The translations under genes and the position numbers were made by a program. A stretch of 64,000 nt of DNA from contig JAAEAF010000283.1 in assembly GCA_011037195.1 (NCBI GenBank), positions 1 through 64,000 on the forward strand, in the 5' to 3' direction. Under the pieces are notes generated by a model. That model worked only from the letters and a program-made list of their open reading frames with translations. It was not told where the DNA came from and did not search any database. This DNA comes from Triatoma infestans (lineage: Eukaryota > Arthropoda > Insecta > Hemiptera > Reduviidae). Below, in pieces: positions 11,850-23,562 of the stretch; position 1 is the stretch's first letter; each line of letters starts with the position of its first letter.

Positions 11850-12621
11850 GAATGAATGAATGACGCAGGAGGGAGGCTCCAACCCAGACACTTCAGCCTA
11901 TCCATTAGGGCTTATTGTGCCAATCCCCTTATATCTAATAGGGGAATCCTCTCCTCTTCATGAGGTCCAGGACCTTCCCCACCAGTCCTTCTTGCAGTAC
12001 GATATCCTCCTGTCACAACGTGCCAAAGATCTCGTGCCGTAATCTGCTGATTGCGATACAATCATACAACAGGTGAGAGGCCGTATCCTCCTCATTCTGA
12101 CATAGTCTGCACAAGGGCTCCGACTCAATTAACCCCACCTTGTGTAGATGTTACTTCTTGAACCTACCATGCCCTGTAGACCGGTCCACTATCAGACAAA
12201 TCCAGGGTTTCTCTGATTTTTCAGACCTGGCATAACCAGTTTGCCGTGTCTTAGCGTCCATTGGCGTCTATGTTCTCTCCGAGTCCAGTCCCTCAGAGAT
12301 GCCCTCGCCATACTTTTGGTTATCCCCAGAACATGTCCGGCCTTAGAATGGAGTGTTCGCTCCATTCCTGGCCATTTGGTCGGCTAGCTCATTACCTTTT
12401 ATTACCTTGTGTCCCGGCACCATACCAGCCGCACTTTATTGTGCCGGGAAACAACTCCAGAGAGTCTGCATACTCCCTGACTAAGGAAGAAGTGATGGCT
12501 GTCCGAGAAGCTGCATATCTCCCTATTCCTAGGGTCCATACGTAAATTCTTCTCAGCACAGACCTTTATCGCATAGATTTCAGCCTGGAATACCGTGTAG
12601 TACCCGCTGAGAGGCCTTTCA
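11850..12621 (-). pseudogene. 5'-truncated LINE fragment (RNase H and C-terminus), left arm
   Basis: Mirror copy of 14168-14985. A 13-bp target duplication AAGAATAGCACTT flanks it (11837-11849 and 12622-12634). The low-coordinate end is an (ATTC)n-type tail. Coding traces are broken by frameshifts. Insertion predates the arm duplication, because both arms carry it at the same site. Confidence 0.8.
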
Positions 12622-12634
12622 AAGAATAGCACTT

Positions 12635-14154
12635 AAATCAACATTTATCTTCTATTGCTTCTAACGTATTTTTTTTTTTTTGTAAATAAATGTAATATTT
12701 TTTTTTTTTTTTGAACAGAATATAAACAAAATGATTGATATTTAAATAAAAATTGAAATGTAAAATTGAAAACACAGAGGTCCCACATATTTTTTTGTTT
12801 GACTATTTGTAATAAAAAAAAAAATTATTTAAAAACAATTCGCTTCATTAATGTACATACAAAATGATGAACAAACAAGTGAACTGATTACGTCAACTGT
12901 AACAAAAGGCAAAAGAATAATAAATTTTGGAAATGTGTTTTCTCTTTCCATTTCTTTGCCATATTTATAACCCTTTAAACGAGACCTCATATTTCACGGT
13001 GGTAGTAGTGTTATTGTTTTTTCTGTATATATATATATATATATTCTCTTGTTTTTAGAGCAAAAATAACTAGAAAAATAATAAGAAATAACAGGGCCAA
13101 TACAATGGTTTAGATTGAAGAATTTTTTGTTAGTTCGTAAGTTCTTTTTTAGCAACTTGCCTACCGATCATAAATCAATTTTATTTTTGTGCAATTCAAA
13201 TGTAAAATGAAGAGTTTAAAAATCTATAAGTTTATTTTGAAATGTTTAAATCAATAAATTAAATCACCACTGTTTATAGAGATTTAGTATATATGTATTT
13301 GTAATAAGAACACTAGTCCATGCTTATGGGGCACTGCCAGTTTGATTTTCAAAGTTTTTTTAGAATAAATCTTCCTAATTTGGCCCAGACAGCTTTTGGA
13401 ACTTCCACAAAAATGTCATTTTACTAAGTCATTTGCCGTACAAACAGTCTCTGTGAACTTTACTCGCTATAATAGGGTTTACATTTTTGTATCATCGAGA
13501 TTATTATCCCGCTTGTCTGAAACTTGAACCACTCTGAATTTCGCTGGTTATTCAAGTTGATTGGGGAATTATTTATAACAGAACTCGCAGTGCCCGCTCT
13601 AGCGGTTACGTCGCCCAGGACAAAAAGACAAATTGTCGCCTCATATGAATATATATATATATATAAAATATATTATATTTAGTAATCTAAACCATTGTAT
13701 TGGCCCTGTTATTTCTTATTATTTTTCTCGTTATTTTTGCTCTAAAAACAAGAGAATATATATATATATATACACAGAAAAAACAATAACACTACTACCA
13801 CCGTGAAATATGAGGTCTCGTTTAAAGGGTTATAAATACGGCAAAGAAATGGAAAGTGGAAATATTTCCAAAATGTATTATTCTTTTGCCTTTTGTTACA
13901 GTTGACGTATCAGTTCACTTGTTTGTTCATCATTTTGTATGTACATCAATGAACCGAATTGTTTTAAATAATTTTTTTTTATTACAAATAGTCAAACAAA
14001 CAAAATGTGGGACCTCTGTGTTTTCAATTTTACATTTCAATTTTTATTTAAATATCATTCATTTTGTTTATATTCTGTTCAGAAAAAAAAAAATATTACA
14101 TTCATTTACAACAAAAAAAATACGTTAGAAGCAATATAAGATAAATGTTGATTT
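12635..14154. repeat. AT-rich core palindrome with 553-bp spacer
   Basis: 12635-13130 pairs with 13684-14154 in inverted orientation. Shared landmarks include a (TA)n run next to TTCTCTTGTTTTTAGAGC and the stretch around GTGGTAGTAGTGTTATTG. No protein or RNA gene is recognised. The spacer 13131-13683 is single-copy in the window except for the 64-bp breakpoint block at 13579-13642. Confidence 0.85.
13579..13642 (+). repeat. 64-bp breakpoint block, central copy
   Basis: It starts CAGAACTCGCAGTGCCCGC and is the reverse complement of 242-305 with a few changes. It stands near the inner edge of the right arm. Sequence before the first C is not shared with the left copy, so the block itself is the repeated unit. 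Confidence 0.55.
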
Positions 14155-14167
14155 AAGTGCTATTCTT

Positions 14168-14985
14168 TGGAAGGCCTCGCAGCGGGTACTCCACGGTATT
14201 CCAGGCTGAAATCTATGCGATAAAAGTCTGTGCTGAGAAGAATTTACGTATGGACCCTAGGAATAGGGAGATATACAGCTTCTCGGACAGCCATCACTTC
14301 TTCCCTAGTCAGGGAGTATACAGACTCTCTGGAGTTGTCTCCCGGCTCAATAAAGTGCGGTGGTATGGGTGCCGGGACACAAGGTAATAAAAGGTAATGA
14401 GCTAGCCGACCAACTGGCCAGGAATGGAGCGAACACTCCATTCTACGGGCCGGACCTGTTCTGGGGATAACCAAATGTATGGCGAGGGCATCTCAGAGGG
14501 ACTGGACTCGGAGAGAACATAGTCGCCAATGGAGGCTAAGCACTGGGGCAAGACACGGCAAACTGGTTATGCCAGGTCTTTGTAAGAGAAGAATCAGAGA
14601 AACCGTGGATTTAAGCAGATATCAGATTTGTCTGATAGCGGACCTGTCTACAGGGCAAGGTAGGTTCAAGAAGAAAAATCTACACAAGGTGGGGTTAATT
14701 GAGTCGGAGCCCTTGTGCAGACTATGTCAGAATGAGGAGGATGCGGCCTCTCACCTGTTGTCTGATTGTATCGCAATCAGCAAATTACGGCACGAGATCT
14801 TTGGCACGCTGAGACTGGAGGATATTGTACTGCAAGAAGGACAGGTGGGGAAGGTCCTGGACCTCATGAAGAGGAGAGGATTTCTCGACTAGATATAAGG
14901 GGGTTGGCACAATAAGCCTCAATGGATAGGCTGCAGTCTCTGCGTTGAAGCCTCCCCCCTGCGTCATTCATTCATTCATTCATTC
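14168..14985 (+). pseudogene. 5'-truncated LINE fragment (RNase H and C-terminus), right arm
   Basis: A 13-bp target duplication AAGTGCTATTCTT (14155-14167 and 14986-14998) and a (TTCA)n tail mark a 5'-truncated LINE. The first part contains TVFQAEIYAIKVCAEK, as at the start of LINE RNase H domains, and an SDS where the catalytic DS lies; a frameshift follows. The longest open stretch (14479-14892, 137 codons) holds the C-terminal CRLC...H...C motif (CRLCQNEEDAASHLLSDC). RNase H plus this motif points to the I/R1 group. It is a different family from the LINE at 4512-9357. Confidence 0.8.
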
Positions 14986-15147
14986 AAGTGCTATTCTTCA
15001 TATTCTAGAACTTGTTTAGTTCCTCGGCCCTTGCTAGCTGAGGAATACGCTGGTGGGCTAGCATCAATAAGAATAAACTAGAATTTTCGTGCTGAGATAT
15101 ATCATGGTTTGGTATAAACTACATTTTGCTCGAATTGCATTACACTT

Positions 15148-15876
15148 CTTCAGGGTAATTGTTCGAATATTGCTCTAGTACTGAAACCAATAACTACTAC
15201 TCTGAAACAGCTGTTTGCAATAAAAGTAAAAGTTCGGGTTATAACAAACGAATAGTCACGGCTTCAACTCGAATACTCTTGTGTTTTGAATAACAATGGC
15301 CGCGAAGACAAAAAATCATTTATCTAGAAAAAAGAAGAAGTAAATTATCATTATTTCTTCGGCAGCTGTAATAGGATCCGAAGAGAGGGATCTAAAGCAG
15401 AGAGAGAGAGAGAGACACAAAAATTGAGAATCTCACTCGATACTTAGGCCAGACTAGAGTGGGAGAATCTGTTTAAATACACCGGCGTTAGCCATACAGG
15501 AAACAGTCTTTCAATAGTTTATACAGTAGGTACAACGCGTAAACAACTTTTCTCTTTAATCACTCTAAATCTCTCACTACCATTTTATATATTACCTGTA
15601 AAGTCCAGGCAGTTTGTGTTACTTTTCTATTATACAGAGTTCAGTTTATTTATCCATAAGCCCAAATCACTACTTCACATACACACTATATTAAGAGAAA
15701 GGTTGTTGACGCGTTGTATCTGCTTTATAAACTGTTGAATGATTGTCCAGGCTAACGCAGCTTAATTTGAACAGAATCTCCCCCTCTAGTGTGGCCTAAG
15801 TAGTGAGTGAAACTCTCAATTTTTGTGTCTCTCTCTCTCTGGTTTAGATCCCTCTCTTCGGATCCTATTACAGCAG
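15148..15876. repeat. X segment with LTR-2 copies, right arm
   Basis: X (15148-15366) runs into an inverted LTR-2 (15367-about 15685), starting TGTAATAGGATCC. A second, 5'-truncated LTR-2 in plus orientation follows (about 15693-15876) and has no left-arm partner. The first part pairs with 11187-11692. Confidence 0.7.
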
Positions 15877-15924
15877 CTTAATTCTATCTTACAAAGCAAA
15901 CAATACAATTATGTATTTTTTACT

Positions 15925-16885
15925 TTATCTTACTCCTAGTAAGAGAAAGTATTGTAATCGCGTCAAACTTTCGATATCGAGTTTTCACCGGAAATATCCG
16001 TTTTGAGGTCCAAAAAAGTGGTTTTTAGCAAATGATCTGTGTGTGTGTATGTGTGTATGTGAACAGCATAACTCAAAAACGAAAAACAGTAGAAAGTTGA
16101 AACTTGTTATTCCGCTTAGATATCACGAGGGCATCTGACAGTGAGTGGGTCAACTGTCAAAATTCCTCAACCGGAAGTACCACTTTACTTGTTGTTTTAT
16201 TTTTTTTTGCGTTTTCTAAAAAAAAGGCTCTGTCGATTTTCTTCAAACATAGTGCATCAACTACACATACAAAGATCTACAATTTTTATTTGAAATGTTT
16301 CTCTGGGAAAATTTATTTAAGGCAGTTATGGGTTAGGTTTTCATCTAAAGTGCTATTTCAGTTTATCAAACAATATTATCACCTAAATAGTGTTAATTAG
16401 AATTGAATATGTTGTTGAAATACCGAGTTTCAAAAAAATCGGATAACCGGAGGTGCTTTTACATTACCACTATAGTAAATGATTTTTTCACTTTTCGCAA
16501 TTTTGTCAAAAATGTCTCCGACGATTTCCTTGAAACTTCGTATATATACTAAACATACAAAGATCTACAACTTTTATTTAAAACATTTCTCTGGGGAAAT
16601 TTATTTAAGGGCACTTTTGGAGTAGAGGGTGGGGTTGTTTTTCTCTAAAGTGCTATCGTAGTTGATTATACAATTCTATCATCCAAAAAATTAATTAGAA
16701 TTAAATAGATGGCCAAAATTCCGAGTGTCAAGAAAATTAGTAAACCGGAAGTGCGCTTTTACCGGACAGTTTTTTCAGTTTTAGACGAATTTCATTAAAT
16801 TTGGTACACAAACTATAAAATTTGTCAATTATAATTTTGAGAAAGTTTTGTGAATATTTCACGCCAGATTTTTTTTTGTTTAATA
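15925..16885 (+). repeat. R1 interspersed repeat, nearly complete
   Basis: Starts at a CTTACTCCTAGTAAG hairpin, has a TG microsatellite (about 16035-16060), then two full and one partial internal units beginning near 16170, 16445 and 16745, each opening ACCGGA(A/G)G. The 3' hairpin is eroded. The left arm keeps only the last few bases (about 10605-10620), so most of R1 was lost there. Confidence 0.75.
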
Positions 16886-17631
16886 AATATTAATTGCTGT
16901 CTGACTGTAATTGCTGACTATATATACTGTCCTATCTATAAAGTTCTTGATTTTTGTATTTCTAGTTATTTGTAGATTTGTCCATTTCGCATGGACCGCG
17001 GTGCTATTCTATAAAATAGCACTTTAGGTTAACCGATTTGTTTCAAACTATACTATCAATGCTAGTGATGTATATTAAGTATTATGTAGGTGGTACTACA
17101 TCCTTACATTGTTCTGAAGTGGTACTTTAGAGGAAAGCATAACGTTACTATTCCCTCAACCCCCCCCCTCCCCAGATTCATAGTTTCCGAAAAAATGTTT
17201 CAAATAAAAATTATAGTTATTTGTGTTCTGTAGACAGTATACAAAGTTTGATGAAAATCGTTTCAGCCATTTTTTTAGAAAATTGCAAAACTGGAAAAAA
17301 AAAACGATCAGTTAAGTCGTACTTCTGGATTATGGGAATTTATGACACGACTAAGTCAATTAATGTATTCATTTTATTTTATATAATTATTAAATCTTTG
17401 TAACAACTCCTTTGTTACTGGATCATTTAGTTGGAACAAATAAATAAATAAAAAAATAAATACTACTTCTAGACCTTGTAAAGAACAAGAACCTCATGTC
17501 CAAACTAAACTTATAGTTCTTTTTTATTTGAATCCACTGAACCTCAATATTTCCATTTACAAATTTAATCAATAATTTTATAATTAAATCTATAATTTGC
17601 TTGTTTCCATTTGTACGGGGAATAACCATTA

Positions 17632-19821
17632 TCTATATATATAAAAATTCAGCATCCGTATGTTTGTGGCCGCAAAACTCGAAAAGTAGTCGATGGATTG
17701 ACTTGAAATTTTTACACAACGCTGGATTTCTATATAAGAGTGTTTATATATACTTTTTATTCCGAAGGTCCCGCGGAAATGGGAAAATCCGAGCGTTACG
17801 CAAAGTTGGCAGAAATAGAGAGACGCAGACGCGTTGCGATGGAGGTGCGCTCTCTGAATCTCTTTCTCAACTACTTATAAGTATCTCTATTCTGAACTTC
17901 CCACGGAATCAGGAAATTCCGAGCGTTTCGCGAGGTTGGCAGAAATAGACTGACGAAGACGCGTTGCGATCGTGGCGCGCTCTCAGAACCTCTTTCTCAA
18001 CCACTTATATGTACCTCTCACCGACACCAGTCTCGAAGACCTCACACCAGTCTCGCGCAGTTTACCGAGCTGGCCGAGTGAGTGATGGTGTTGTTTAATA
18101 TAATAATACTTTTTATTATTTTATTATTACCATTATTTTTTGTTTATTGCTATATGGGAGCACACATAACAGCGTTTTTTTCAATTATGGCAGATGATTT
18201 TGCAAGAACTTCGATATATGCAGACATTACGACTTATTACACTTGGAACGCAACACGAAAGAATTTCGAAAGACGAAAGAGGGGCAAAGCAATAGTTGTA
18301 CAACCTGGAATATGTTCATCTAATGCTTTAGGAAGAATATATACTATACATCCGAACCACGCAGAATGCTTTTATTTAAGTTTGCTTCTGATTACCGTTC
18401 GGGGTCCAATATCATTTATACACTTGCGAACACTTGGAATAGTATATATTACGTATCGGAGTGCGCACGAGGCAGTTAATTTGCCGGAAAAAGACAATCA
18501 TTGGGATAAGTCAATTGAAGGCTACTTCAATCCATTCATCGGCTACTTCTAATCCATTTCAAATACGTACGCTGTTCGCAATTATTTTAACTACATGTTT
18601 CCCGTCAGAACCACTACAATTGTGGGAGAAATGCAAAGACTACATGGCCGAAGATATTCTGCACAGAATGCGTCAATAAACACATAATCATGGCTTGGAT
18701 TTCACGGAAGAAATATACAATGAACCGCTAATCTTCATTGAGGATCTTTGCCTTGCAATGTGTGGCAAGTAGTTAGCACAATTGGGAATACTAGCATCGA
18801 ATAGGTCGATCAATGCAACATTTGAAAGAGAACTGCTCAGAGAGCAATCATAGACCAGAAATGACTTACAGCTGTTCGTCCAAGAAAATACACTGAAACT
18901 CCTTCAAGAACAAAAGATACATCTGATACCATCATACAAGCGGTGGCCAATCAATCCGCTGGATTGTACTTTTTGGCCGCTTCAGGTGGAACTGGAAAAA
19001 CGTTCTTAATTTCCTTAATCCTGGCTAAAATCCATTCAAACAGTCATATTGCATTAGCACTTGCTTTTTTAGGTATTGCTGCTACGTTGATGGAAGGAGG
19101 AAGAACAGCGCGTTCAGCTCTTAAACTGTCCCTAAACATGCACTTCTCAGAAAACCCAATATATAACATTTCTAAAACATCAGGAATGGGAAAGGTTTTT
19201 CGGGAATGCAAAATCATTGTATGGGATAAGTGTACGGCTCACAAGAAGTATTAGACCACACACTCAAAGACTTATCCGAAACATCAATCAGACAAAGTTA
19301 AACACTAGTACACGATTAGTAGTTAAAAATTGATGAATAATCTAATTGAAGCAACAATTATCATTGGACTTCATTAAGATAAAGACATACTTCTACGAAT
19401 ACCACTCATACCGACAGATATGGCGTTCGAGTTCAAACGACTTCAATTTCCAATATGCCTTGCGTTCGCTATGACTATCAATAAAGAGCAAGGACGATCT
19501 TTGCAAGTGTGCGGTTTGAATTTAGAAAACTAATGCTTCTCTCATGGGCATCCTCCGGAGTCAGTAAACCATCTGACTTTATGTTTATGCAAAAAACGGA
19601 CAAACAAAAAAATGTAGTCCATTCACTAGCTTTACAATAAAAAAAGACTTTTGGTTAAAAACATTGGTTCTTTCTTTCGTTTCAGTTAAAGTAACGCTAA
19701 GTAGGTATTAAGCTGAATGATTTGTTTTTCTGCTGAATCTATGTTAAGTATAAATACTTTTATTTACTCCTAATAATTAAAATCAGAAGAGCCACAGCGA
19801 AGCGTGGCCGGGTTTAGCTAG
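17632..19821 (+). mobile_element. Helitron, right-arm copy with both ends
   Basis: The 5' end is TCTATATATATAAAAATT after a flanking A (17631). The 3' end is CTAG (19818-19821) followed by T (19822), giving the A/T insertion typical of Helitrons. A hairpin CCACAGCGAAGCGTGG (19792-19807) lies 14 nt before the end, as in canonical Helitrons. At about 2.2 kb it is far shorter than an autonomous Helitron. It lacks the HUH Rep domain and the middle of the helicase, so it is non-autonomous. Confidence 0.9.
18082..19610 (+). pseudogene. Helitron Rep-helicase remnant
   Basis: Three broken pieces in order. First, 18188-18560 contains DITTYYTWNATRKNFERRKRG, LGRIYTIHPNHAECFYLSLL and TVRGPISFIHLRT, the conserved region between Rep and helicase of insect Helitrons. 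Second, 18560-18680 contains FQIRTLFAIILTTCFPS. Third, 18943-19254 is the PIF1-like helicase with Walker A GGTGKTF and IVWDKCT at Walker B. Traces of the helicase C-terminus ([17 protein letters not shown]) extend to about 19610 in shifted frames. Confidence 0.82.
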
Positions 19822-20560
19822 TTAAATAATAACAAATAGAAGTAGAACGATAATGAGGTAGATACTGTTAATTAGAAATGTTAAGACTAAGGTTCTTATT
19901 TTGAACAGAAATATAATCCGGAAATATTGTTACCAGTGCCATGACTTAGATAGAATATTCCGATTGTTAATAAAGTAAAATATTTCAACCATTCCAGAAA
20001 CTTGAATATCAAAGTGTACCCTTTAACAGTAAGTAACAAAATCTCTATACTTAATGATTTCCTTTTAAACAAGTATTTATTTATTTATTAAGTTAGAAAC
20101 CCCTCTATTATTATACTTAATAATAATTTTGTTTTATCTTTATATAAATGTAATCGTTACTTAACTGTAAACAAAATAGAGAATTAGAAAATAGGATAGA
20201 TTTAAAACCGTTTATTAGGGCGTTTGTTATAACAAAATAGAACGTTTAAAAACGAAATAATTCAAAACCCTTTTAGTTTCCATTCTGCCCATTAAGCCTA
20301 TATTTATTAAGCCTATATTGTCAGAAATATAAAGGCTTTAATCCTATTGCTTGGACCGTCTGAATTTTTTGACTATGCCAAATTTTACTAGCATACACAA
20401 TAAATAAAGCTATCGTAAACTTTCTACGATTATACGATAAGAAAGCCAATTTCTAGTTAATCAGAATATTTTTTCTTGCCGATTTGCTCTCGAGATCATA
20501 AATTGAAGGTCTTAAATTGAATGTTAAATTAAAGAGCAATAAATTCAAATAATTATACTA
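19822..20560. other. Unassigned right-arm flank of the Helitron
   Basis: From 19822 to about 20125 the sequence has no left-arm counterpart. From 20125 to 20560 it mirrors 1815-2283. I see only AT-rich sequence and no supportable gene. Confidence 0.4.
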
Positions 20561-21260
20561 AGGGGAGGATCGAAAGACCTCCCGCCCCTTGGTGCACCCC
20601 GGAGTGCAAGAAAGCTAAAAAGCGGGCACTAAACAGGCCTAAAAGGTAGCCAACGGTGGAAAATATAATTAACTTTAAAAGACTAAGTGCCAGGGAGAGG
20701 CGTATAATCAAAGTAGCAAAAAAAAGGCAACCTTACCTCCTCCTACTTGTTAAGATTTATACATCATCTTTGCTAAAGGAGATAAGGTATAAGGTAAGAG
20801 CTCTCTCTCTCTGATGGACGCAAAATACCGTCGATACCAGTTTTAAAAATTAGTATGTCGTTGTCACTGAGCCGAGAAACATAGCTGAAGCTTTTGCCAG
20901 ACACTTTAGTTAAGTCTCCGGCGAAAAGTGTTGTGCAGCAACATCCACTTGATTTTGAGTTCGCCATCAACGAAGCTTATAACGAATCGGTGGCCATACG
21001 AAAATTAGAAATTGCTTTGAAAAAAAATCTAAAGTTTCTGCTGCAGGAATTAACGGAATCCCTGGTATGATATGATTGCAGTTGGATTAATGACTGCGTC
21101 CATCCTTTATACAATCGCATATAACCGGCCAATACCCTGATGATTTGTGGGAAGCAACTGATATTGTTCCGATCCCTAAAAAAGGTAAGGATCCCAGTGA
21201 TCGCTCCAATTAGACCAATTTCGGTCTATGCTTCTATTGACCAATGGCGGTCATTTGCTT
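20560..21260 (+). pseudogene. LINE endonuclease-RT linker and RT start, remnant
   Basis: Right-arm copy of 1130-1815. Reading plus-strand frames piecewise gives PPAPWCTPECKKAKKRAL (about 20580-20640), NFKRLSARERRIIKVAKK (about 20675-20730), INE.YNE-like residues and then DDLWEATDIVPIPKKGKDP (about 21140-21195), an RT motif-1 context. It is degenerate and cannot be assigned to a family beyond I/Jockey-like. Confidence 0.62.
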
Positions 21261-21448
21261 AGCAGATGTTGTAGGAGAACCCTAAAAGTATCACCTCGAC
21301 GTTTACTTATCTGGAACTGATCTCGGTGAGCTCGGACAAAACCAACAGCAGGCAATAGATTAATTAGATGATGAGGCTGCAAGGAACGGTTTTAAATTTT
21401 CTGCTACCAAAGCGATGTGCCTTCATTTTTGCATTTTGCTAAATGAAC

Positions 21449-21580
21449 ATGTGCCTCCAGTCTTCTCAGTACACTGCCGGCCACCGGCAGAGTTTTCTTG
21501 TTACAGACAACGAAAAACAAAATCTAAGACACTGGCAGACACGAAGTCGGTACCTCAGCATGAAAAACTGGCTTGCTATC
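21449..21580 (-). repeat. SINE-A fragment, right arm
   Basis: Minus-strand match to the 3' body of SINE-A, with CACTGCCGGCCACCGGCAG and the following AGATTTTG-like segment in reverse. Mirror of 838-900. Confidence 0.6.
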
Positions 21581-21594
21581 CCATCCCTTTTTAC

Positions 21595-22920
21595 CTTCTC
21601 TTACTCCTAGTAAAAGGAAGTTGTAATCGTGTCAAATTTTCGATATCGAGTTTTCACAGGAAATATCCGTTTTGAGGTCCCCTGTGTCCAAAAAAGTGGT
21701 TTTTAGCAAATGGTCTGTGTGTGTGTGTGTGGATGTGTATATGAACAGCATAGCTCAAAAACGAGAAACCGTAGAACGTTGTAACTTGATATTACGTTTA
21801 GTATCACCATGGGAACTGACAATACGTTATTTGTCAAAATTCCTCAACCAGCAAATTACCACTGTACTAGTTTTTTTTTTTTTTTTTTTACGTGTTTGCG
21901 ATTTTCTCAAAAATGGCTCCGACGATTTTCTTCAAACTTGGTATATCAACTACACACAGAAAGAGCTACAACTTTAATTTGAAACATTTCTCTGGGAAAA
22001 TGTATTGTACAATTCTATCATCTGTATTGGAACCAGATGTCTTGGTATCGGGAGTTGAAGTGAGGAATAAGTGTTGTTAGTTAGAGAGTTTTAGAGAATT
22101 GTTATTCGAAATATGTACTACTGATTTATGAAAATAAACTATATTTTAACAAATAATTTAAAGTGTTTTCAAATAGAAGAACTAAGATGCACAACTGTAA
22201 ATGAATATAAGAATTTTGAAATGATTAATAAATATTAAAGAAATAGTGTTTAAAACCTTGAATAGGGACGCGCTCGCGATGTGTGAAACTTAACTGTTTG
22301 ATAACTGATGTGTAACTGCTGAATGACTAATTTGTGACTGATCCCCTCCTCCAGTGGGGTGACGTTTATATTTGCATCACTCACACATCGGCTGATGTGT
22401 AAGTACGTGCCACACTAAGACATCTCTCGTAGTATATTGACCTCGGTAGTTAACAAGGGTTGTTTGTTAACAGATGGTAGCCAGGTGGCCTCTTGAGTGT
22501 ACATTTACCCTTGTATGAAGGAAATACAAGCCAGGTGTTGCGGCGGTTCTTTTGACTGTATAATGACCCCTGTTTGAAAGGGTTTTGTCGCGGTTCTTGA
22601 CCTGCAGATAGCGGCTGGCTGAAACCACTAGTTATAATTTTTAAACTTATTTATTATTTAAAAATTATATCTTCTTTCTTTTTGCCATCACATCACACAT
22701 TCCAACAAACTTAATTCGAAATAAATAGATGGCCAAAATTCTGAGTTTCAAGAAAATAAGTAAAGCGGAAGTGCGCTTTTATTAAACAGTTTTTTTCGAT
22801 TCTCGACGAATTTCATTAAATTTGGTACACATACTATAAAATTTGTCAATTATAATTTTGAGAATTGGAGTAAGAGAAAGTTGTATGAGTGTTTCACACC
22901 AGATTTTTTTTATCTTATTA
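21595..22920 (+). repeat. R1 interspersed repeat split by a solo LTR
   Basis: R1 sequence runs 21595-22018 and resumes at 22702-22920 with the end of unit 2 and the 3' subterminal motif GGAGTAAGAGAAA, then the TGTTTCACACC hairpin and a T run. The LTR 22023-22697 separates the parts. The left arm shows the same R1 without that LTR. Confidence 0.8.
22023..22697. mobile_element. Solo LTR (about 675 bp) in the right arm
   Basis: Begins TGTATTGGAACC and ends CATCACATCACA, a TG...CA boundary. It is flanked by CATC (22019-22022) and CATT (22698-22701), a 4-bp target duplication with one change. The uninterrupted site is seen in the left arm near 345-355. An AATAAA-like signal lies near 22132. Orientation cannot be fixed because no internal region is present. 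No second copy was recognised in the window. Confidence 0.7.
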
Positions 22921-23289
22921 TTCCTTTTCTAAATTAGTACTACTATTACTTTATTTTTCTAAAATCTCTTATGCCGATCTTCTACAATAAGTGCCATCCT
23001 CCATAACAATTTGAGATTTTACAATATCGATTACTTTTGCATAGTCCACAAAACCCGCCCTAGAATTTTGTGACGTTGAACAGTTTAGAACTGATTTTGA
23101 CGAATCAAAAATAAAAAAGAAGGAATTAAAAGCTTTAAAAATTGCCCTGATAATATTTTTTCTTTCAGCTTATTAAATTAAATTGTTTAATATTTAATTT
23201 TTATGAAATAAAGTCCCTCTGGATATAATTTTCATTAAAGCCTAATTTCATATGTTCATTATTACAAAACCTCATTCATTTCAGTTTGG

Positions 23290-23360
23290 AATAGAACTCA
23301 TAACCCTGAGGTTAATGAGATTGTTAAAAGTTTAGTGTTATAACCGCTCCAGCATAGGCG
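23290..23360 (-). repeat. Possible tRNA-like sequence, degraded
   Basis: The minus strand reads GCGGTTATAACACTAAAC, then an anticodon-loop-like stretch, then GGGTTATGAGTTCTATTCC, which resembles a tRNA body with a box-B-like GAGTTC. Stems are imperfect. It could be the head of an old SINE. Confidence 0.25.
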
Positions 23361-23562
23361 CCACCCTTAATCAAGTTTTTTTTGCGTAATTAAAAAAAAA
23401 AAAAAAAACCACCTCTGTTTGTTGGGTAAATAAATTACAAATTTAATCAGTCAGTTTAAGCTTAGAGTTTCTGATTTGCTCGTATTATTATTTTAATTAT
23501 TTTATTTATTTATTATCTTTATTTATTTTATTTATTTATATTTTATATATAAATTTATCTTA

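Larger units (their letters stand above)
305..22741. repeat. Giant imperfect inverted repeat (arms 305-13130 and 13684-22741)
   Basis: The two arms carry the same elements in mirror order. Matching pairs, left with right: R1 305-765 with 21595-22741; SINE-A fragment 838-900 with 21449-21520; LINE RT remnant 1130-1815 with 20560-21260; Helitron 2283-4344 with 17632-19821; R1-related block 9480-10650 with 16860-17460; LTR-2/X block 11187-11692 with 15148-15685; LINE fragment 11850-12621 with 14168-14985; AT-rich core 12635-13130 with 13684-14154. A 180-bp stretch (1021-1200 against 21180-21370) showed about six differences. The spacer is 13131-13683. Arm-specific insertions and deletions make the left arm about 13 kb and the right about 9 kb. 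This reads as an old inverted duplication. Confidence 0.9.

Noticed and set aside
17601..17948. 115-codon open frames at 17601-17948 and 4028-4375 as a gene pair
   Set aside because: They are mirror copies lying over the Helitron 5' terminus and contain the non-coding end; no coding signature.
305..22741. The giant palindrome as an assembly artefact of fold-back reads
   Set aside because: The arms differ by scattered substitutions and by clean insertions with target duplications in one arm only, which a duplicated read cannot produce. Long-read confirmation is still the decisive test.
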